A stretch of DNA of 64,000 nucleotides from Bradyrhizobium manausense (GCF_018130615.1 NZ_JAFCKB010000027.1:1-64000); one strand, 5' to 3'; counted from the stretch's first letter, positions 1 to 9,307 are shown. Numbers and translations: made by a program. The notes: generated by a model from the letters alone, not told the origin.

Positions 1-1091
1 GCCATCTCGCCGATCTCGTCCTTGCGGCCGAGGCCCGGCAGCACGACGTCGAAATTGCCCGAGGCCAGCTCGCGCATTGCCTTGCACATCGCGATCATCG
101 GCCGCGAGATGCCGTTGCCGAGCATCAGCGCCAGCACAGCGCCGACTGCGAGACCACCCAGCGCCAGCATCAGCATCAACCGCTCGGTTTCCCCGATCGT
201 CGCATTCGCACTCGCTTCGATACGCTGCTGATCGGCCGACAGGTCGGACCGCAATTCGCCCGAGAGCTTGAGGATGGATGCCGCCGTCTTGGTCATCTCG
301 CCGTTCGCCTTGACGATGACCTTCACATTCTCCGACAGTTTTGCAAAGGACGCGCGGTACTGCTTCAGCAAATTACTGATCTCGGTGACACGGTCCGTGA
401 TCTTCTGATCATTGGCGTAGATCGAGACCAGCAATGTCTCCAGAAACTTGATGCGGGCGACCACGCCGTCGGCGGTCTTCGGCTCCGGCTTGGCGACGAA
501 GGCACTGACCGAGGTGGAGACCGCAAGATATTGCGAGGTGATGTCCTTGGCTGTGGTCTGGACCGATGCGAGGCCGGCGAGCGCCGCAGTATCGGCGAGG
601 TCGTCGAACTTGAAGCGGATCTTGTTGCCGACGCTGTTCAGCTCATCGGTCGCGATCTTGTTGTTCTCACGCGTCAGCGTGATGATCTCACCGAAAACCT
701 TTGTGAAGCGCTTGAACTCGGCTTCGAGCTTGCCGACCTCCTCTCGTCGCGCCGCGCCCGTTGTGGCAGACATCGACTTCGCAATCGCCGCCTTCAGATT
801 CTCTTCGGCCGCCTTGGCCGCGGCCTCGTCGTCAGCGGCGCCGGTCAGCGTGTAAGCCCGGGTCAGTCCCTGATAGCCGATCAATTCGCGATCGATGGTC
901 CGCGCGAGGTCTGCTTCAGCCACGCTGGCCCGGTAGGAGGCGACGGCGCCCGCGATTCGCTCGAAGCCGAAATAGGCGAACGTCATGCTGACGGCAAGGA
1001 TGGCGAGCACCGCCACGAAGCCAAGGATGATCTTTGCACGAAAACGCAAGGTGACGAGCTTCGATGAGCTCGGCTTCGACTTGACGGACAT
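1..1091 (-). CDS. Methyl-accepting chemotaxis protein (3' end outside window)
   Basis: This is an inner-membrane chemoreceptor that would pass ligand signals to CheA/CheW. The visible 363 residues start at the ATG at 1089-1091. They hold a short basic N-terminus, a first membrane segment near residues 18-38, a long helical periplasmic domain, a second membrane segment near residues 310-330, and the start of a HAMP domain. The cytoplasmic signalling tip lies beyond base 1. The periplasmic domain is close to that of the next receptor, sharing an FGFER stretch and ADLAR-IDREL. Bases 1 to about 105 are nearly identical to 2175-2280 in that neighbour. The receptor type is certain; the ligand is unknown. 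Confidence 0.93.
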   Translation of the reverse strand, partial: MSVKSKPSSSKLVTLRFRAKIILGFVAVLAILAVSMTFAYFGFERIAGAVASYRASVAEADLARTIDRELIGYQGLTRAYTLTGAADDEAAAKAAEENLKAAIAKSMSATTGAARREEVGKLEAEFKRFTKVFGEIITLTRENNKIATDELNSVGNKIRFKFDDLADTAALAGLASVQTTAKDITSQYLAVSTSVSAFVAKPEPKTADGVVARIKFLETLLVSIYANDQKITDRVTEISNLLKQYRASFAKLSENVKVIVKANGEMTKTAASILKLSGELRSDLSADQQRIEASANATIGETERLMLMLALGGLAVGAVLALMLGNGISRPMIAMCKAMRELASGNFDVVLPGLGRKDEIGEM

Positions 1092-1186
1092 TCCCCCACC
1101 CCATTCCATTCGCGGAAAACCAGGCGCCGCCCGGGAGCAGCCCGCTCCCCGACTCTTCTGCACGGTAAATGGCAAAGGATAAGCTG

Positions 1187-1200
1187 CGGTAAATTTACCG
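1187..1200. promoter_or_regulatory. Perfect 14-bp palindrome upstream of the first receptor gene
   Basis: CGGTAAATTTACCG reads the same on both strands and lies about 96 bases upstream of the receptor start at 1091. CGGTAAAT also occurs at about 1163 and, as CGGTAAATT, at about 3362, some 85 bases upstream of the second receptor. The shared placement suggests a common control site for both receptor genes. This is inference from position only; no known regulator consensus is recognised. Confidence 0.35.
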
Positions 1201-1231
1201 CGTCGCAACTTGCGGTTAGGTGACGCGGCCC

Positions 1232-3277
1232 CTACGCCGCCCGGATATTCGCCATGAAGCGATCGAGCTCGGCACGCAGCCGCGTGCTTTCGGACGACAG
1301 CGTCTTGGCCGAGTGCAGCACCTCCTCGGAGGCCGAGCCGGTTTCGGCGGCGCCGCGGTTGACCTGACCGATGTCGGTTGCCGCGGTCTGGGTGCCCTGG
1401 GCGACGTTCTGGACGCTGCGGGCAATCTCTTGCGTCGCCGCGCCCTGCTGCTCGACGGCGCTCGCAATCGACGTCGAGATCGACGAGATCTGGCCGATGG
1501 TCGCGCCAATCTCCTTGATCGCGGCGACCGATTCGGCGGTGGCGCCCTGCATGCCCGCGATGTGTGAGGAAATCTCGTCCGTTGCCTTCGCCGTCTGGCT
1601 CGCCAGCGATTTCACTTCGCTCGCGACCACCGCGAAACCGCGGCCGGCGTCACCTGCACGCGCCGCCTCGATGGTGGCGTTGAGCGCGAGAAGATTGGTC
1701 TGCTCGGCGATTGCCGTGATCAGCTTCACGACCTCGCCGATCTGCTGGGCGGCATGGGACAGCTTTCCGATGCGGCCGTCGGTTTCCTTGGCCTGCACAA
1801 CGGCGGCTTCGGCGATGCGGCTGGAGTCGCGGACCTGGCGGCCGATCTCTTCGACCGAGGCGGAGAGTTCCTCGGTCGCGGTGGCGACCGACTGCATGTT
1901 GCTCGAGGCCAGCTCGGAGACGCCGGCGACCTGGCTCGACAGGGTCTGCGTGGTCTCGGCAGTGCGGGTCAGCGTGGAGGCCGAGGATTCAAGCTGCACG
2001 GCGGAGGCCGAGACGTTGGACACGATGGCGCCAACCGCGCTCTCGAAATCATCGGCAAAGCGGATCAGCTCGCCGCGGCGGCTTGCTGCCTGCTCCTTAT
2101 TCTGGGCCTCGCTCGCGGCGGCATCGCGTTCGGCCTTGGCCACCGCCTGAACCTTGAACTCCTCGACCGCGCCGGCCATCTCGCCGATCTCGTCCTTGCG
2201 GCCGAGGCCCGGCAGCACGACGTCGAAATTGCCCGAGGCCAGCTCGCGCATCGCCTTGCACATCGCGATCATCGGCCGGGAGATTCCGGTGCCGAGCAGG
2301 AAGGCGAGGACCGCGCCGAGCAGCGTGCCGCCGACGGCCAGCATCAGCACCAGTTGCTCGGTCTTGCCGATGGTCGCCGCCGATTCCGAATCCAGCCGCT
2401 GCTGTTCGGCAACCAGATCCGCCTTCATGGCGGAGGCGCCCCGAAGGATCGCGCCCGCCGAACCGCTCATCTCGGTGACGAGTTCATCGACCAATTTGGC
2501 GTTGGCGATCAGCTTCTCCAGCGCTTCGCGATAGGCGCCAAGGATCGTCTTGGCGTCCTTCAGGCCGGCGACGATCTTGTCGTCCATGGAGTAGACCGCG
2601 CCGAGCGAGTTCTCGACGAATTTCAGCCGTGCCAGCGCGCTGGTCGCGATCGCCTGGTCGGATGTCAGCACGAAATTGGTCGCCGCCGCGCTTGCGGTCT
2701 GGAACTGGGCATTGACCTGCTTGGTACCGAACTCGATCGCCTGCGCCTCGGAATCGGAGGCGTTGTTGCCGATATCGTCGAGCTTGTATTTCAGGAGATT
2801 GGCCTGGCGCGAGAGCTGGTTCTGCACCAGCAGCGCGCTGTCGCGCTTGGCCTGGAGGACCTTGGCGAAGGTCGCGGAGAAATTCGCGAACTCCTTCGCG
2901 AGCTTGTCGAGGCTGTCCTGCCGCGCCGGTGTCTTGGCGCTCTTGACCGCCTGATCGATGGCGCCCCTCAGGCTGGCCTCGGCGTCGAGCGCCGCCTTGG
3001 CATCGTCTTCCTTGCCGGTAACGACGAAATATTTGACGGCCGAGCGGTAGCCAAGCAGCTCGCGGTCGATATTGCGGGCAAGATCGGCCTCCGAGACGCT
3101 GCTGCGATAGGACCCGACGCCGGATGAGACTCGCTCGAAGCCGAAATAGGCGAACGCCATGCTGCCGGCAGAGATCGCCAGCACGGCGGCAAAACCAAGG
3201 ATGATCTTGGCGCGGAACCGGAGGGTCGGAAATATGCTGCGCTTAGACGGCGACGCGGTACGCCCGGACATTCCCAA
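1232..3277 (-). CDS. Methyl-accepting chemotaxis protein
   Basis: This is a full-length chemoreceptor of 681 residues. In order it has a basic N-terminus, membrane segment 1 (about 24-44), a helical four-helix-bundle-type periplasmic domain, membrane segment 2 (about 310-330), HAMP (about 333-385), and a cytoplasmic signalling domain. That domain carries the conserved hairpin tip, with [18 protein letters not shown] followed by GRGFAVVA and EVKSLA. No CheB/CheR-binding pentapeptide is evident at the C-terminus, which ends FMANIRAA. It lies directly upstream of the other receptor on the same strand with a 140-base gap, so the two look like a tandem duplication. The sensed ligand is unknown. 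Confidence 0.96.
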   Translation of the reverse strand: MGMSGRTASPSKRSIFPTLRFRAKIILGFAAVLAISAGSMAFAYFGFERVSSGVGSYRSSVSEADLARNIDRELLGYRSAVKYFVVTGKEDDAKAALDAEASLRGAIDQAVKSAKTPARQDSLDKLAKEFANFSATFAKVLQAKRDSALLVQNQLSRQANLLKYKLDDIGNNASDSEAQAIEFGTKQVNAQFQTASAAATNFVLTSDQAIATSALARLKFVENSLGAVYSMDDKIVAGLKDAKTILGAYREALEKLIANAKLVDELVTEMSGSAGAILRGASAMKADLVAEQQRLDSESAATIGKTEQLVLMLAVGGTLLGAVLAFLLGTGISRPMIAMCKAMRELASGNFDVVLPGLGRKDEIGEMAGAVEEFKVQAVAKAERDAAASEAQNKEQAASRRGELIRFADDFESAVGAIVSNVSASAVQLESSASTLTRTAETTQTLSSQVAGVSELASSNMQSVATATEELSASVEEIGRQVRDSSRIAEAAVVQAKETDGRIGKLSHAAQQIGEVVKLITAIAEQTNLLALNATIEAARAGDAGRGFAVVASEVKSLASQTAKATDEISSHIAGMQGATAESVAAIKEIGATIGQISSISTSIASAVEQQGAATQEIARSVQNVAQGTQTAATDIGQVNRGAAETGSASEEVLHSAKTLSSESTRLRAELDRFMANIRAA

Positions 3278-3538
3278 ACCCCCATTTAGTCTTCAGCCGC
3301 AATCGGGAGGCGCCCCGCCCCCAGACCGGAATGCGCAAAACTAAGGCAGAATCAATAAAGGGCGGTAAATTCGTCCGACCTGCATCTTCGGTGGAGAGCC
3401 CTGCTGCGAAAGCCCGTGCCGCCGCTTGCGACCTCGCGTGTTGCGGCTAACCGGAAAACGCCTTATTCTTACGGCATTTGTTAGGCAATAATCACGCAAC
3501 TGGCGTTAGACCAAGCGGATCCTCAAGGGAGAAACGGA

Positions 3539-4705
3539 GTGGGGCAAACCGAGTTTCGGTTTGGCGGTGCGTCTGGTGTTGCCGTTGCCAAATCGAAGGC
3601 GGCGACCGTCGACGAGGCCGTGGCCGAGCTTGCGGCCCAGCTTCCGTCCGACGAGCTGGCACTGATCCTGGTTTTCCTCTCCCCCCGCTACGACCCCCAT
3701 CATTTCATCGCCGCGATCACCCGACAATTCGATGAGACCCAAGTCTGCGGCTGCACCACCGCGGGCGAGCTTGCCCCTGACGGCTGGGACGAGAACAGTG
3801 TCGTGGCCCTCGCCTTCGGCCGCGCCGACTTCTCGGCCGCAGTGCGGCCCATTCTCAACCTCGACAGCTTCCAGGTGGAGGACGGCCGCAGGATCGGCGG
3901 CGAGGTCCGCCATGAGCTGCTGCGGGCGACCCCGCAGATCGATCACGGCAGTCCGTTCGGCTTGGTCTTGATCGACGGCCTGTGCCGCCGCGAAGAGGCG
4001 GTGATGTCCGCGATCTATGCCTCGCTTGACGACATCCCGGTGGTCGGCGGATCCGCAGGCGACGGAATGCGCTTCGAGAAGACCTGGGTGTTCTTCGACG
4101 GTGAGGCGCACACCAATGCCGCGCTCCTGATCCTGCTGAGCACGTCCCTGCCGTTCCGGGCCTTCAAATGCGACAATTTCGAGCCGCGGGCGCAGAAGAT
4201 GGTGGTCACAGAGGCCGACATCGAAAGTCGAACGGTCAGGGAGCTGAATGCAGAGCCGGCCGCCGAGGAATATTCGCGCATGGTCGGGATCTTGGATGCC
4301 AAGCTCGATCCGTTCTCCTTCGCATCCCATCCCGTCCTGGTGCGCGTCGGCGGCTCCTATTACGCGCGATCGATCCAGCGGGTCGAGCCGGACGGCTCCC
4401 TGCATTTCTTCTGCGCCATCGATGAGGGCATGGTGCTGACCGCCGCGTCATCGCGAAGCCTGGTCGGATCGACCCGCGACACCTTCGCCGAAATCCGCGA
4501 CCAGATCGGAGACGTCTCGCTCTATATCGGCTTCGAATGCCTGCTCCGCCGGTTGGACGCCGAGCAGCATCAGCTAGCCCGCGACATGTCCGAGTTGTAC
4601 CGGCAGAATCGCGTCGTCGGATTCCACACCTACGGCGAACAGTTTGGCTCCATGCATGTGAACCAGACCTTCACGGGCGTTGCGATCGGAAGGCGCCGGG
4701 CGTGA
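3539..4705 (+). CDS. FIST-domain sensor protein, NosP-like
   Basis: This 388-residue soluble protein has the FIST_N plus FIST_C architecture. The N-terminal half contains the conserved VCGCTTAGE segment (about residues 65-75) and the GGSAGDG segment near residue 170. No membrane segment is visible. FIST proteins sense small ligands; the NosP subgroup binds haem and nitric oxide and controls a co-encoded histidine kinase. The gene here overlaps the next one, a hybrid kinase, by four bases (GTGA), so the two products are probably made in balance and work together. The GTG start has an AAGGGAG Shine-Dalgarno nearby. FIST assignment is firm; haem/NO binding is inferred from context. Confidence 0.88.
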   Translation: MGQTEFRFGGASGVAVAKSKAATVDEAVAELAAQLPSDELALILVFLSPRYDPHHFIAAITRQFDETQVCGCTTAGELAPDGWDENSVVALAFGRADFSAAVRPILNLDSFQVEDGRRIGGEVRHELLRATPQIDHGSPFGLVLIDGLCRREEAVMSAIYASLDDIPVVGGSAGDGMRFEKTWVFFDGEAHTNAALLILLSTSLPFRAFKCDNFEPRAQKMVVTEADIESRTVRELNAEPAAEEYSRMVGILDAKLDPFSFASHPVLVRVGGSYYARSIQRVEPDGSLHFFCAIDEGMVLTAASSRSLVGSTRDTFAEIRDQIGDVSLYIGFECLLRRLDAEQHQLARDMSELYRQNRVVGFHTYGEQFGSMHVNQTFTGVAIGRRRA

Positions 4706-6060
4706 CGGAGAGCTGGCAGGATCCTCAGACCGTCGAGCAGCTGCAGCGCGAAGCGGCAAAGCTGAAAAAGATCAATGCCGCGCTGATGTCGCGCGTCGAA
4801 CGCTCGATGGACCAGCAGCTCAACGCCTTCTCGCTGTTCGAGACCGCGATTGCGCTCGATCACAAGGTTCGCGACCGGACTCATCAGTTGCGCGAGGCGC
4901 TGCATTCGATCGAGCGCGCCAATGAGGGTCTTTACCGCGCCAAGCGGCAAGCCGAGGCTGCGAGCTCGCTGAAGTCTTCGGTGCTGATCTCGGTCACCCA
5001 TGATTTGTTGCAGCCGCTCAACGCGGCACGCCTGACGCTGTCGGCACTGACCGAGATGATGGCCTCGCAGGAGGCGGGACAGCTGATCGATCAGGCCGAC
5101 CGCTCGCTGGTGATGCTGGAGGACCTGCTGCGATCGCTGCTGGAGATCGCAAAGCTCGATGCCGGCGCACTCAGGCCCGACGTACACCCGATCGCGCTGG
5201 CGCCCCTGTTCGAGCAGCTCCGCAACGAGTTCGAGCCGATCGTCGCGCGGCAGGACCTTTCCTTGCGCATCCGCACCTCGCAGCTGGCCGTGAAGTCGGA
5301 TGCGATGATGCTGCGGCGGATCCTGCAGAACCTGCTTGCCAATGCCATACGATACACCCGCAGCGGCGGCGTCGTCATGGGATGCCGGCTGAGGGGCGAC
5401 CGCATCTGCGTTCAGGTCTCCGACACCGGGCCGGGCATCGCGCAGGCGCAGCAGGAGGCGATCTTCCGCGAATTCCAGCGCGGCGAGGCCAGCGCCGGCG
5501 ACCAAGCCGGTTTCGGGCTGGGCCTTTCCATCGTCCGGCGCTTCGCCACCGAGCTCGGACACAAGGTGCGGCTGTCGTCGCAGATCGGGAGGGGATCGAC
5601 CTTCTCCCTGGAGCTCGAGCCGGCAGACCTCGCCGAGGTCCGCGACGAGGCTCACGAGATCAAGCCGGCCGCGCAGCATTATGGCGGCCTCGAGGGCGCC
5701 AAGATCCTGCTGATCGAGAATGATCCGAACGGCTCGGAGGCCTTGGCCGCCCTGCTGGAGGGCTGGGGCTGCGATGTCGCGCCGACGCGGTCGACCGCGG
5801 ACGCATTGTCACGCCTGAACGAGCTCGGCGGCGCGCCGGACGCCGTCATCGCCGATCTCCATCTCGATCACGGCGAGAGCGGCTTGTCGGCGATCGCCGA
5901 CATTCGCCAGCATCTGAAGCTCGACACGCCGGCCATGATCATCACCGCCGACTACTCCGAAAAGGCCGCGAAAGAAGCGAGCCGGCACGGCCTCGAAGTG
6001 CTGAAGAAGCCGATCAAGCCCGCCGAGATGCGGGCGCTGCTGTCGTTCCTGCTGAGCTAG
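4702..6060 (+). CDS. Soluble hybrid sensor histidine kinase (NahK/ErcS'-like)
   Basis: This 452-residue cytoplasmic hybrid kinase starts at the GTG that overlaps the FIST gene stop. Longer upstream reading into the FIST gene is not credible. It has an N-terminal coiled coil (about 10-95) and a HisKA domain with phospho-acceptor His100 in SVTHDLLQPL. The ATPase domain has an N-box (LQNLLANAIRYT), DTGPGI and GFGLGLSIV. The C-terminal receiver has a predicted phospho-Asp near residue 385 (IADLHLDHG) and a KKP lysine near 436. There is no membrane segment and no clear PAS domain, so input most likely comes from the FIST partner. In Pseudomonas, NosP-linked kinases feed the regulators of PQQ ethanol oxidation; LuxR-type regulators and a PQQ dehydrogenase lie 3-8 kb away here. 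Confidence 0.9.
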   Translation: MTESWQDPQTVEQLQREAAKLKKINAALMSRVERSMDQQLNAFSLFETAIALDHKVRDRTHQLREALHSIERANEGLYRAKRQAEAASSLKSSVLISVTHDLLQPLNAARLTLSALTEMMASQEAGQLIDQADRSLVMLEDLLRSLLEIAKLDAGALRPDVHPIALAPLFEQLRNEFEPIVARQDLSLRIRTSQLAVKSDAMMLRRILQNLLANAIRYTRSGGVVMGCRLRGDRICVQVSDTGPGIAQAQQEAIFREFQRGEASAGDQAGFGLGLSIVRRFATELGHKVRLSSQIGRGSTFSLELEPADLAEVRDEAHEIKPAAQHYGGLEGAKILLIENDPNGSEALAALLEGWGCDVAPTRSTADALSRLNELGGAPDAVIADLHLDHGESGLSAIADIRQHLKLDTPAMIITADYSEKAAKEASRHGLEVLKKPIKPAEMRALLSFLLS

Positions 6061-6097
6061 GTGCACCCCGCTTGCAGTGGCGGGGCATCGCCAAGAC

Positions 6098-6135
6098 AAA
6101 AATGTCGAAAACAACCCCATGCAAAGTAGGCTGGG
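6098..6135. repeat. Dispersed intergenic repeat, copy 1
   Basis: This short sequence directly after the kinase stop is repeated almost exactly at 44354-44390, directly after the nucleotide cyclase stop. The shared core is GTCGAAAACAACCCCATGCA, followed in both by A/C and AGTAGGC. It has no obvious hairpin. It looks like a genome-wide interspersed element that sits behind gene ends. Confidence 0.7.
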
Positions 6136-6139
6136 CTTG

Positions 6140-6643
6140 TCACTCCTCTTCCATCGCCTTGATCAAATTGTCGCGGAGCGTGACGACGCTTTTCTGCAGC
6201 CGCGCGAATTCATCCGGCTTGAGTCCGCTCGACTTCACGAGATTCATGTGCATGCCCTTCTCGCGGAGGCGTCGGCCGGCGTCGGTGAGGCTGACGCGCA
6301 CCTGCCGCTCGTCGGCAGGATCCCGCTGGCGGCGCAAATAGCCCATCGCCTCAAGCTTTTTCAGGATCGGCGTCAGGGTGTTGGATTCCAGGAACATCTT
6401 GTTTCCGAGTTCGCTCACGGTCTGGCCGTCCTGCTCCCACAGCGCCACGATCGCGATCCATTGCGGGTAGGTCAGGCCAAGCTCGTCGAGACCCGGCTTG
6501 TAGGCCCGTCCATAGGCAAGGTTGGCCGAATAGATCGCAAAGCACAGGAAATCGGCGAGGCGCCGCTCGCCCGCAGGTTCCTGTTTCTCATTAGCCGTTG
6601 AATGATCTCTGGATTCGGCCCTGGGACTGCTCTTCAGGCTCAT
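6140..6643 (-). CDS. MarR-family transcriptional regulator
   Basis: This 167-residue winged-helix regulator has the MarR layout. A dimerising helix precedes the LTYPQWIAIVALWE segment, the recognition helix is in the SNTLTPILKKLEAMGYL region, and the wing contains DERQVRVSLTDAG. The ATG at 6643 is chosen because GGAAAGGA lies nine bases upstream; an ATG 14 codons further up has no such site. The gene is divergent from the VOC gene at 6794. Two inverted copies of one 13-base element lie between them, so autorepression and repression of the VOC / epoxide hydrolase / cupin genes is the likely role. The inducer is unknown, but an electrophile or hydrophobic oxidant would fit the neighbours. Confidence 0.92.
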   Translation of the reverse strand: MSLKSSPRAESRDHSTANEKQEPAGERRLADFLCFAIYSANLAYGRAYKPGLDELGLTYPQWIAIVALWEQDGQTVSELGNKMFLESNTLTPILKKLEAMGYLRRQRDPADERQVRVSLTDAGRRLREKGMHMNLVKSSGLKPDEFARLQKSVVTLRDNLIKAMEEE

Positions 6644-6693
6644 TAAGGGGCGTCCTTTCCGACACGGATATGTGAAGTTCCGCATGCATATAT

Positions 6694-6714
6694 ATCGTAT
6701 CCGATTAAATCGGA
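6694..6714. promoter_or_regulatory. Probable MarR operator, site 1
   Basis: ATCGTATCCGATT (6694-6706) overlaps a perfect 15-base palindrome TCCGATTAAATCGGA (6700-6714). The same 13 bases occur inverted at 6763-6775. The site lies about 50 bases upstream of the MarR start and just before a TTGACA (6719-6724) that could be the -35 box for the rightward operon. Confidence 0.65.
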
Positions 6715-6762
6715 AGGGTTGACATTGGCGCCCTGCAGTCCTTTATGTAGCGCACACGAATA

Positions 6763-6775
6763 AATCGGATACGAT
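6763..6775. promoter_or_regulatory. Probable MarR operator, site 2
   Basis: AATCGGATACGAT is the exact reverse complement of 6694-6706. It sits between the possible -10 region (about 6742-6748) and the CAGGAGAG ribosome-binding site of the VOC gene. A repressor bound here would block the rightward promoter. The pairing of two inverted sites across a divergent promoter is typical of MarR autoregulation. Confidence 0.62.
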
Positions 6776-6793
6776 CTAATTCAGGAGAGAGCC

Positions 6794-7471
6794 ATGCCCG
6801 CCACCAATTCAACCAGCACCACCACAACCCCTGCGACCGATATGAAGCTCGAGGTCGTCGTCATCCCTGTGTCCGACGTCGACCGCGCCAAGGCGTTCTA
6901 CGCGAAACTCGGATGGAGGCTCGATGCCGATTTCGCCGGGCCCGACGACTACCGCGTGATCCAGTTCACGCCGCCCGGCTCACCCTCCTCCGTCATCTTC
7001 GGCAAGAACGTCACCGAGGCGACCCCCGGCTCCGCCCAGGGCCTGTACCTGATCGTCTCCGACATCGAGGCCGCGCGCAACGATCTGCGCGATCGCGGCA
7101 TCGAGGTCAGCGAGGTCTTCCACGCCGAAGGCGACGTGCACACCGGACCGGACGAGCCTTATCTGTTCGGGCGACGTCGGATCCGTGGTCTGGATCCCGC
7201 ACGCGGCAGCTATCGCTCTTACGTTTCGTTCAGGGATCCCGACGGCAATGGCTGGCTGTTCCAGGAGGTGACCTCGCGATTGCCGGGACGCGTTGATGCG
7301 GCAGGCACGACATTTACCTCCTCGACTGAACTGGCGAGCGCGCTCCGACGTGCGTCCGTGGCACACGGCGAGCACGAGAAGCGGAACGGCGGTCAGCACG
7401 ATGCGAACTGGCCGGACTGGTACGCCGACTACATCGCGCGCGAGCAGGCCGGCCAGCCGCTCCCGGTCTGA
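6794..7471 (+). CDS. VOC (glyoxalase/bleomycin-resistance) family protein
   Basis: This 225-residue protein has a Thr/Ser-rich leader of about 16 residues and then a vicinal-oxygen-chelate domain: VVVIPVSDVDRAKAFYAKLG, a central strand pair, and SFRDPDGNGWLFQEV as the closing strand. A C-terminal tail of about 60 residues ends with a Trp-rich WPDWYADYIAREQ segment, which is common in this subgroup. It is the first gene of a rightward operon with an epoxide hydrolase and a cupin, behind a MarR-controlled promoter. The Shine-Dalgarno CAGGAGAG is well placed. The substrate is unknown; detoxification of a reactive small molecule is an inference. Confidence 0.88.
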   Translation: MPATNSTSTTTTPATDMKLEVVVIPVSDVDRAKAFYAKLGWRLDADFAGPDDYRVIQFTPPGSPSSVIFGKNVTEATPGSAQGLYLIVSDIEAARNDLRDRGIEVSEVFHAEGDVHTGPDEPYLFGRRRIRGLDPARGSYRSYVSFRDPDGNGWLFQEVTSRLPGRVDAAGTTFTSSTELASALRRASVAHGEHEKRNGGQHDANWPDWYADYIAREQAGQPLPV

Positions 7472-7520
7472 GCCCTGCGGCCGCGACGTCACCCAATTGA
7501 ACGAGTGAGGGAGTCTCCCG

Positions 7521-8861
7521 ATGCGTGCGCATTCAGTCTTGGAAGTCATCAAGCCGGACCGCCGGCAGCTCTTGCGTTCCGCCGGGATGGGACTTGCCGC
7601 GGCGGCGGCCGCGAGTCTTCTTCCCGCGCATCCGGCGCCGGCCGGCACGCCTGATGAAATCCGCCCCTTCCGGATCGACATTCCCCAGGCGGCGCTGATT
7701 GACCTGCGCAGCCGCATCAACGCGACGCGGTGGCCAGAGCGGGAAACCGTGACCGACGAATCGCAGGGCGTGCAGCTAGCGATCCTTCAGGACCTCGCCC
7801 GCTATTGGGCGACGGACTACGACTGGCGGAAGATCGAGGCAAAGCTGAACGCCCTGCCGCAGTTCATCACCGAGATCGACGGGCTGGACATTCACTTCAT
7901 TCATGTCCGTTCGAAGCACGACAATGCGTTGCCGCTCATCGTCACACATGGTTGGCCCGGTTCGATCATCGAGCAGTTGAAGATCATCGATCCGCTCACC
8001 AATCCCACAGGGTACGGCGCGAGCGCATCGGATGCCTTCCATGTCGTGATCCCGTCGGTTCCGGGCTACGGGTTTTCGGGCAAACCGACCAGCAGCGGCT
8101 GGGGACCCCCTCGCGTCGCGCGCGCATGGGTCGAGCTGATGAAGCGCCTTGGCTATTCCCGCTTTGTCGCGCAAGGCGGCGACATCGGCGCACTCATTTC
8201 CAATGCGATGGCTGCGCAGGCCCCGCCGGAGCTGCTGGGCATCCACACCAACTTCCCCGGCACGATTCCGCCGGAGATCACCAAGGTGCTGCAGAGCGGT
8301 GAGACCCCTTCTGGCCTCTCTGCCGAGGAGCAACACGCCTTCGACCAGGTGAAGGAATTTCGCGCCAAGCATTTTGCCTATGCCGCGATGATGGCGACGC
8401 GGCCGCAGACGCTCTACGCATTGGCGGATTCGCCGGTCGGCCTGGCCGCCTGGTTTCTCGACCACGGTGACGGTGATGCGCAGCCGGCCGCGGCGATCAC
8501 CTCGGCCGTGCTCGGACGCACCGTCAATGGGCATTCCGCCGGCGCCGTGACCCGCGACGACGTCCTCGACGACATCACGCTGTATTGGCTGACGAACACC
8601 GCGGTCTCGGCGGCGCGTTTCTATTGGGAGAACAAGGGAGTGAGCGCGCTCAACGCGGTCGACAGCTCGATCCCCACGGCCGTGAGCGTCTTTCCCGGCG
8701 AGCTCTACCAGGCTCCGCGCAGCTGGACCGAGCGCGCCTACCACAAGCTCATCCACTACAACAGGGTCGACAAAGGCGGGCACTTCGCGGCCTGGGAGCA
8801 ACCGCAGCTTTTTGCGGAGGAGGTCCGCACGGGCCTCCGCTCGCTGCGCAAATCGATCTGA
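7521..8861 (+). CDS. Exported epoxide hydrolase, alpha/beta-hydrolase fold
   Basis: This 446-residue enzyme matches the microsomal-type epoxide hydrolase family, with an N-terminal EHN domain (RPFRIDIPQAALIDLRSRI) and an alpha/beta hydrolase core. HGWPGS supplies the oxyanion region, GGDIGALIS carries the nucleophilic Asp, and GGHFAAWEQP near the C-terminus carries the catalytic His. The N-terminus has a twin-arginine signal (DRRQLLRSAG followed by an Ala-rich stretch), so the enzyme is probably folded in the cytoplasm and exported by Tat. The start has GAGGGAG upstream. It lies 49 bases after the VOC gene in one operon. It would hydrolyse an epoxide to a diol; the natural substrate is not visible from sequence. 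Confidence 0.92.
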   Translation: MRAHSVLEVIKPDRRQLLRSAGMGLAAAAAASLLPAHPAPAGTPDEIRPFRIDIPQAALIDLRSRINATRWPERETVTDESQGVQLAILQDLARYWATDYDWRKIEAKLNALPQFITEIDGLDIHFIHVRSKHDNALPLIVTHGWPGSIIEQLKIIDPLTNPTGYGASASDAFHVVIPSVPGYGFSGKPTSSGWGPPRVARAWVELMKRLGYSRFVAQGGDIGALISNAMAAQAPPELLGIHTNFPGTIPPEITKVLQSGETPSGLSAEEQHAFDQVKEFRAKHFAYAAMMATRPQTLYALADSPVGLAAWFLDHGDGDAQPAAAITSAVLGRTVNGHSAGAVTRDDVLDDITLYWLTNTAVSAARFYWENKGVSALNAVDSSIPTAVSVFPGELYQAPRSWTERAYHKLIHYNRVDKGGHFAAWEQPQLFAEEVRTGLRSLRKSI

Positions 8862-8890
8862 ACGTTCCGCTCACACCAAGGAAGCACGAC

Positions 8891-9307
8891 ATGAGCACGA
8901 CTGAGGTGAAGAAGATGAAGATCATGGCGATCGCGGCGCTGATCGCGGGGAGCGTTCTGGCAGCGCCCGCGGCGCTGGCGCAGCAAGCGGGCGTGACTCG
9001 GACCGATCTGCAGCGGCATGATCTCTCCGTCCCCGGCCGCGAAGCCGTCCAGGTCCGCGTCGACCTCGCCCCCGGAGTGGCCTTCGGCAAGCACACGCAT
9101 CCCGGCGAAGAGATCATCTATGTCCTCGCGGGTTCGCTCGAGTACCAGATCGAGGACAAGCCGCCGGTCACGCTGAAGGCCGGCGACGTCCTGTTCATTC
9201 CGGCCGGAACGGTTCATGCGGCAAGGAACGTCGGCAGCGTCACCGGCAGCGAGCTCGCCACCTACATCGTCGAAAAGGGCAAGCCGCTCCTCGCATTGGT
9301 GAAGTGA
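8891..9307 (+). CDS. Secreted cupin-domain protein
   Basis: This 138-residue protein has a Sec signal peptide (KKMKIMAIAALIAGSVLAAPAALA) and then one cupin barrel. Cupin motif 1 is GVAFGKHTHPGEEIIYVLAG, with His-x-His and Glu metal ligands. Motif 2 is PAGTVHAARNVG, with a further His. The ATG at 8891 follows an AAGGAAG site and lies 29 bases after the epoxide hydrolase stop, so it is the third gene of the operon. Small periplasmic cupins of this type often bind a metal and may protect against or sense reactive compounds; no reaction can be assigned. Confidence 0.9.
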   Translation: MSTTEVKKMKIMAIAALIAGSVLAAPAALAQQAGVTRTDLQRHDLSVPGREAVQVRVDLAPGVAFGKHTHPGEEIIYVLAGSLEYQIEDKPPVTLKAGDVLFIPAGTVHAARNVGSVTGSELATYIVEKGKPLLALVK

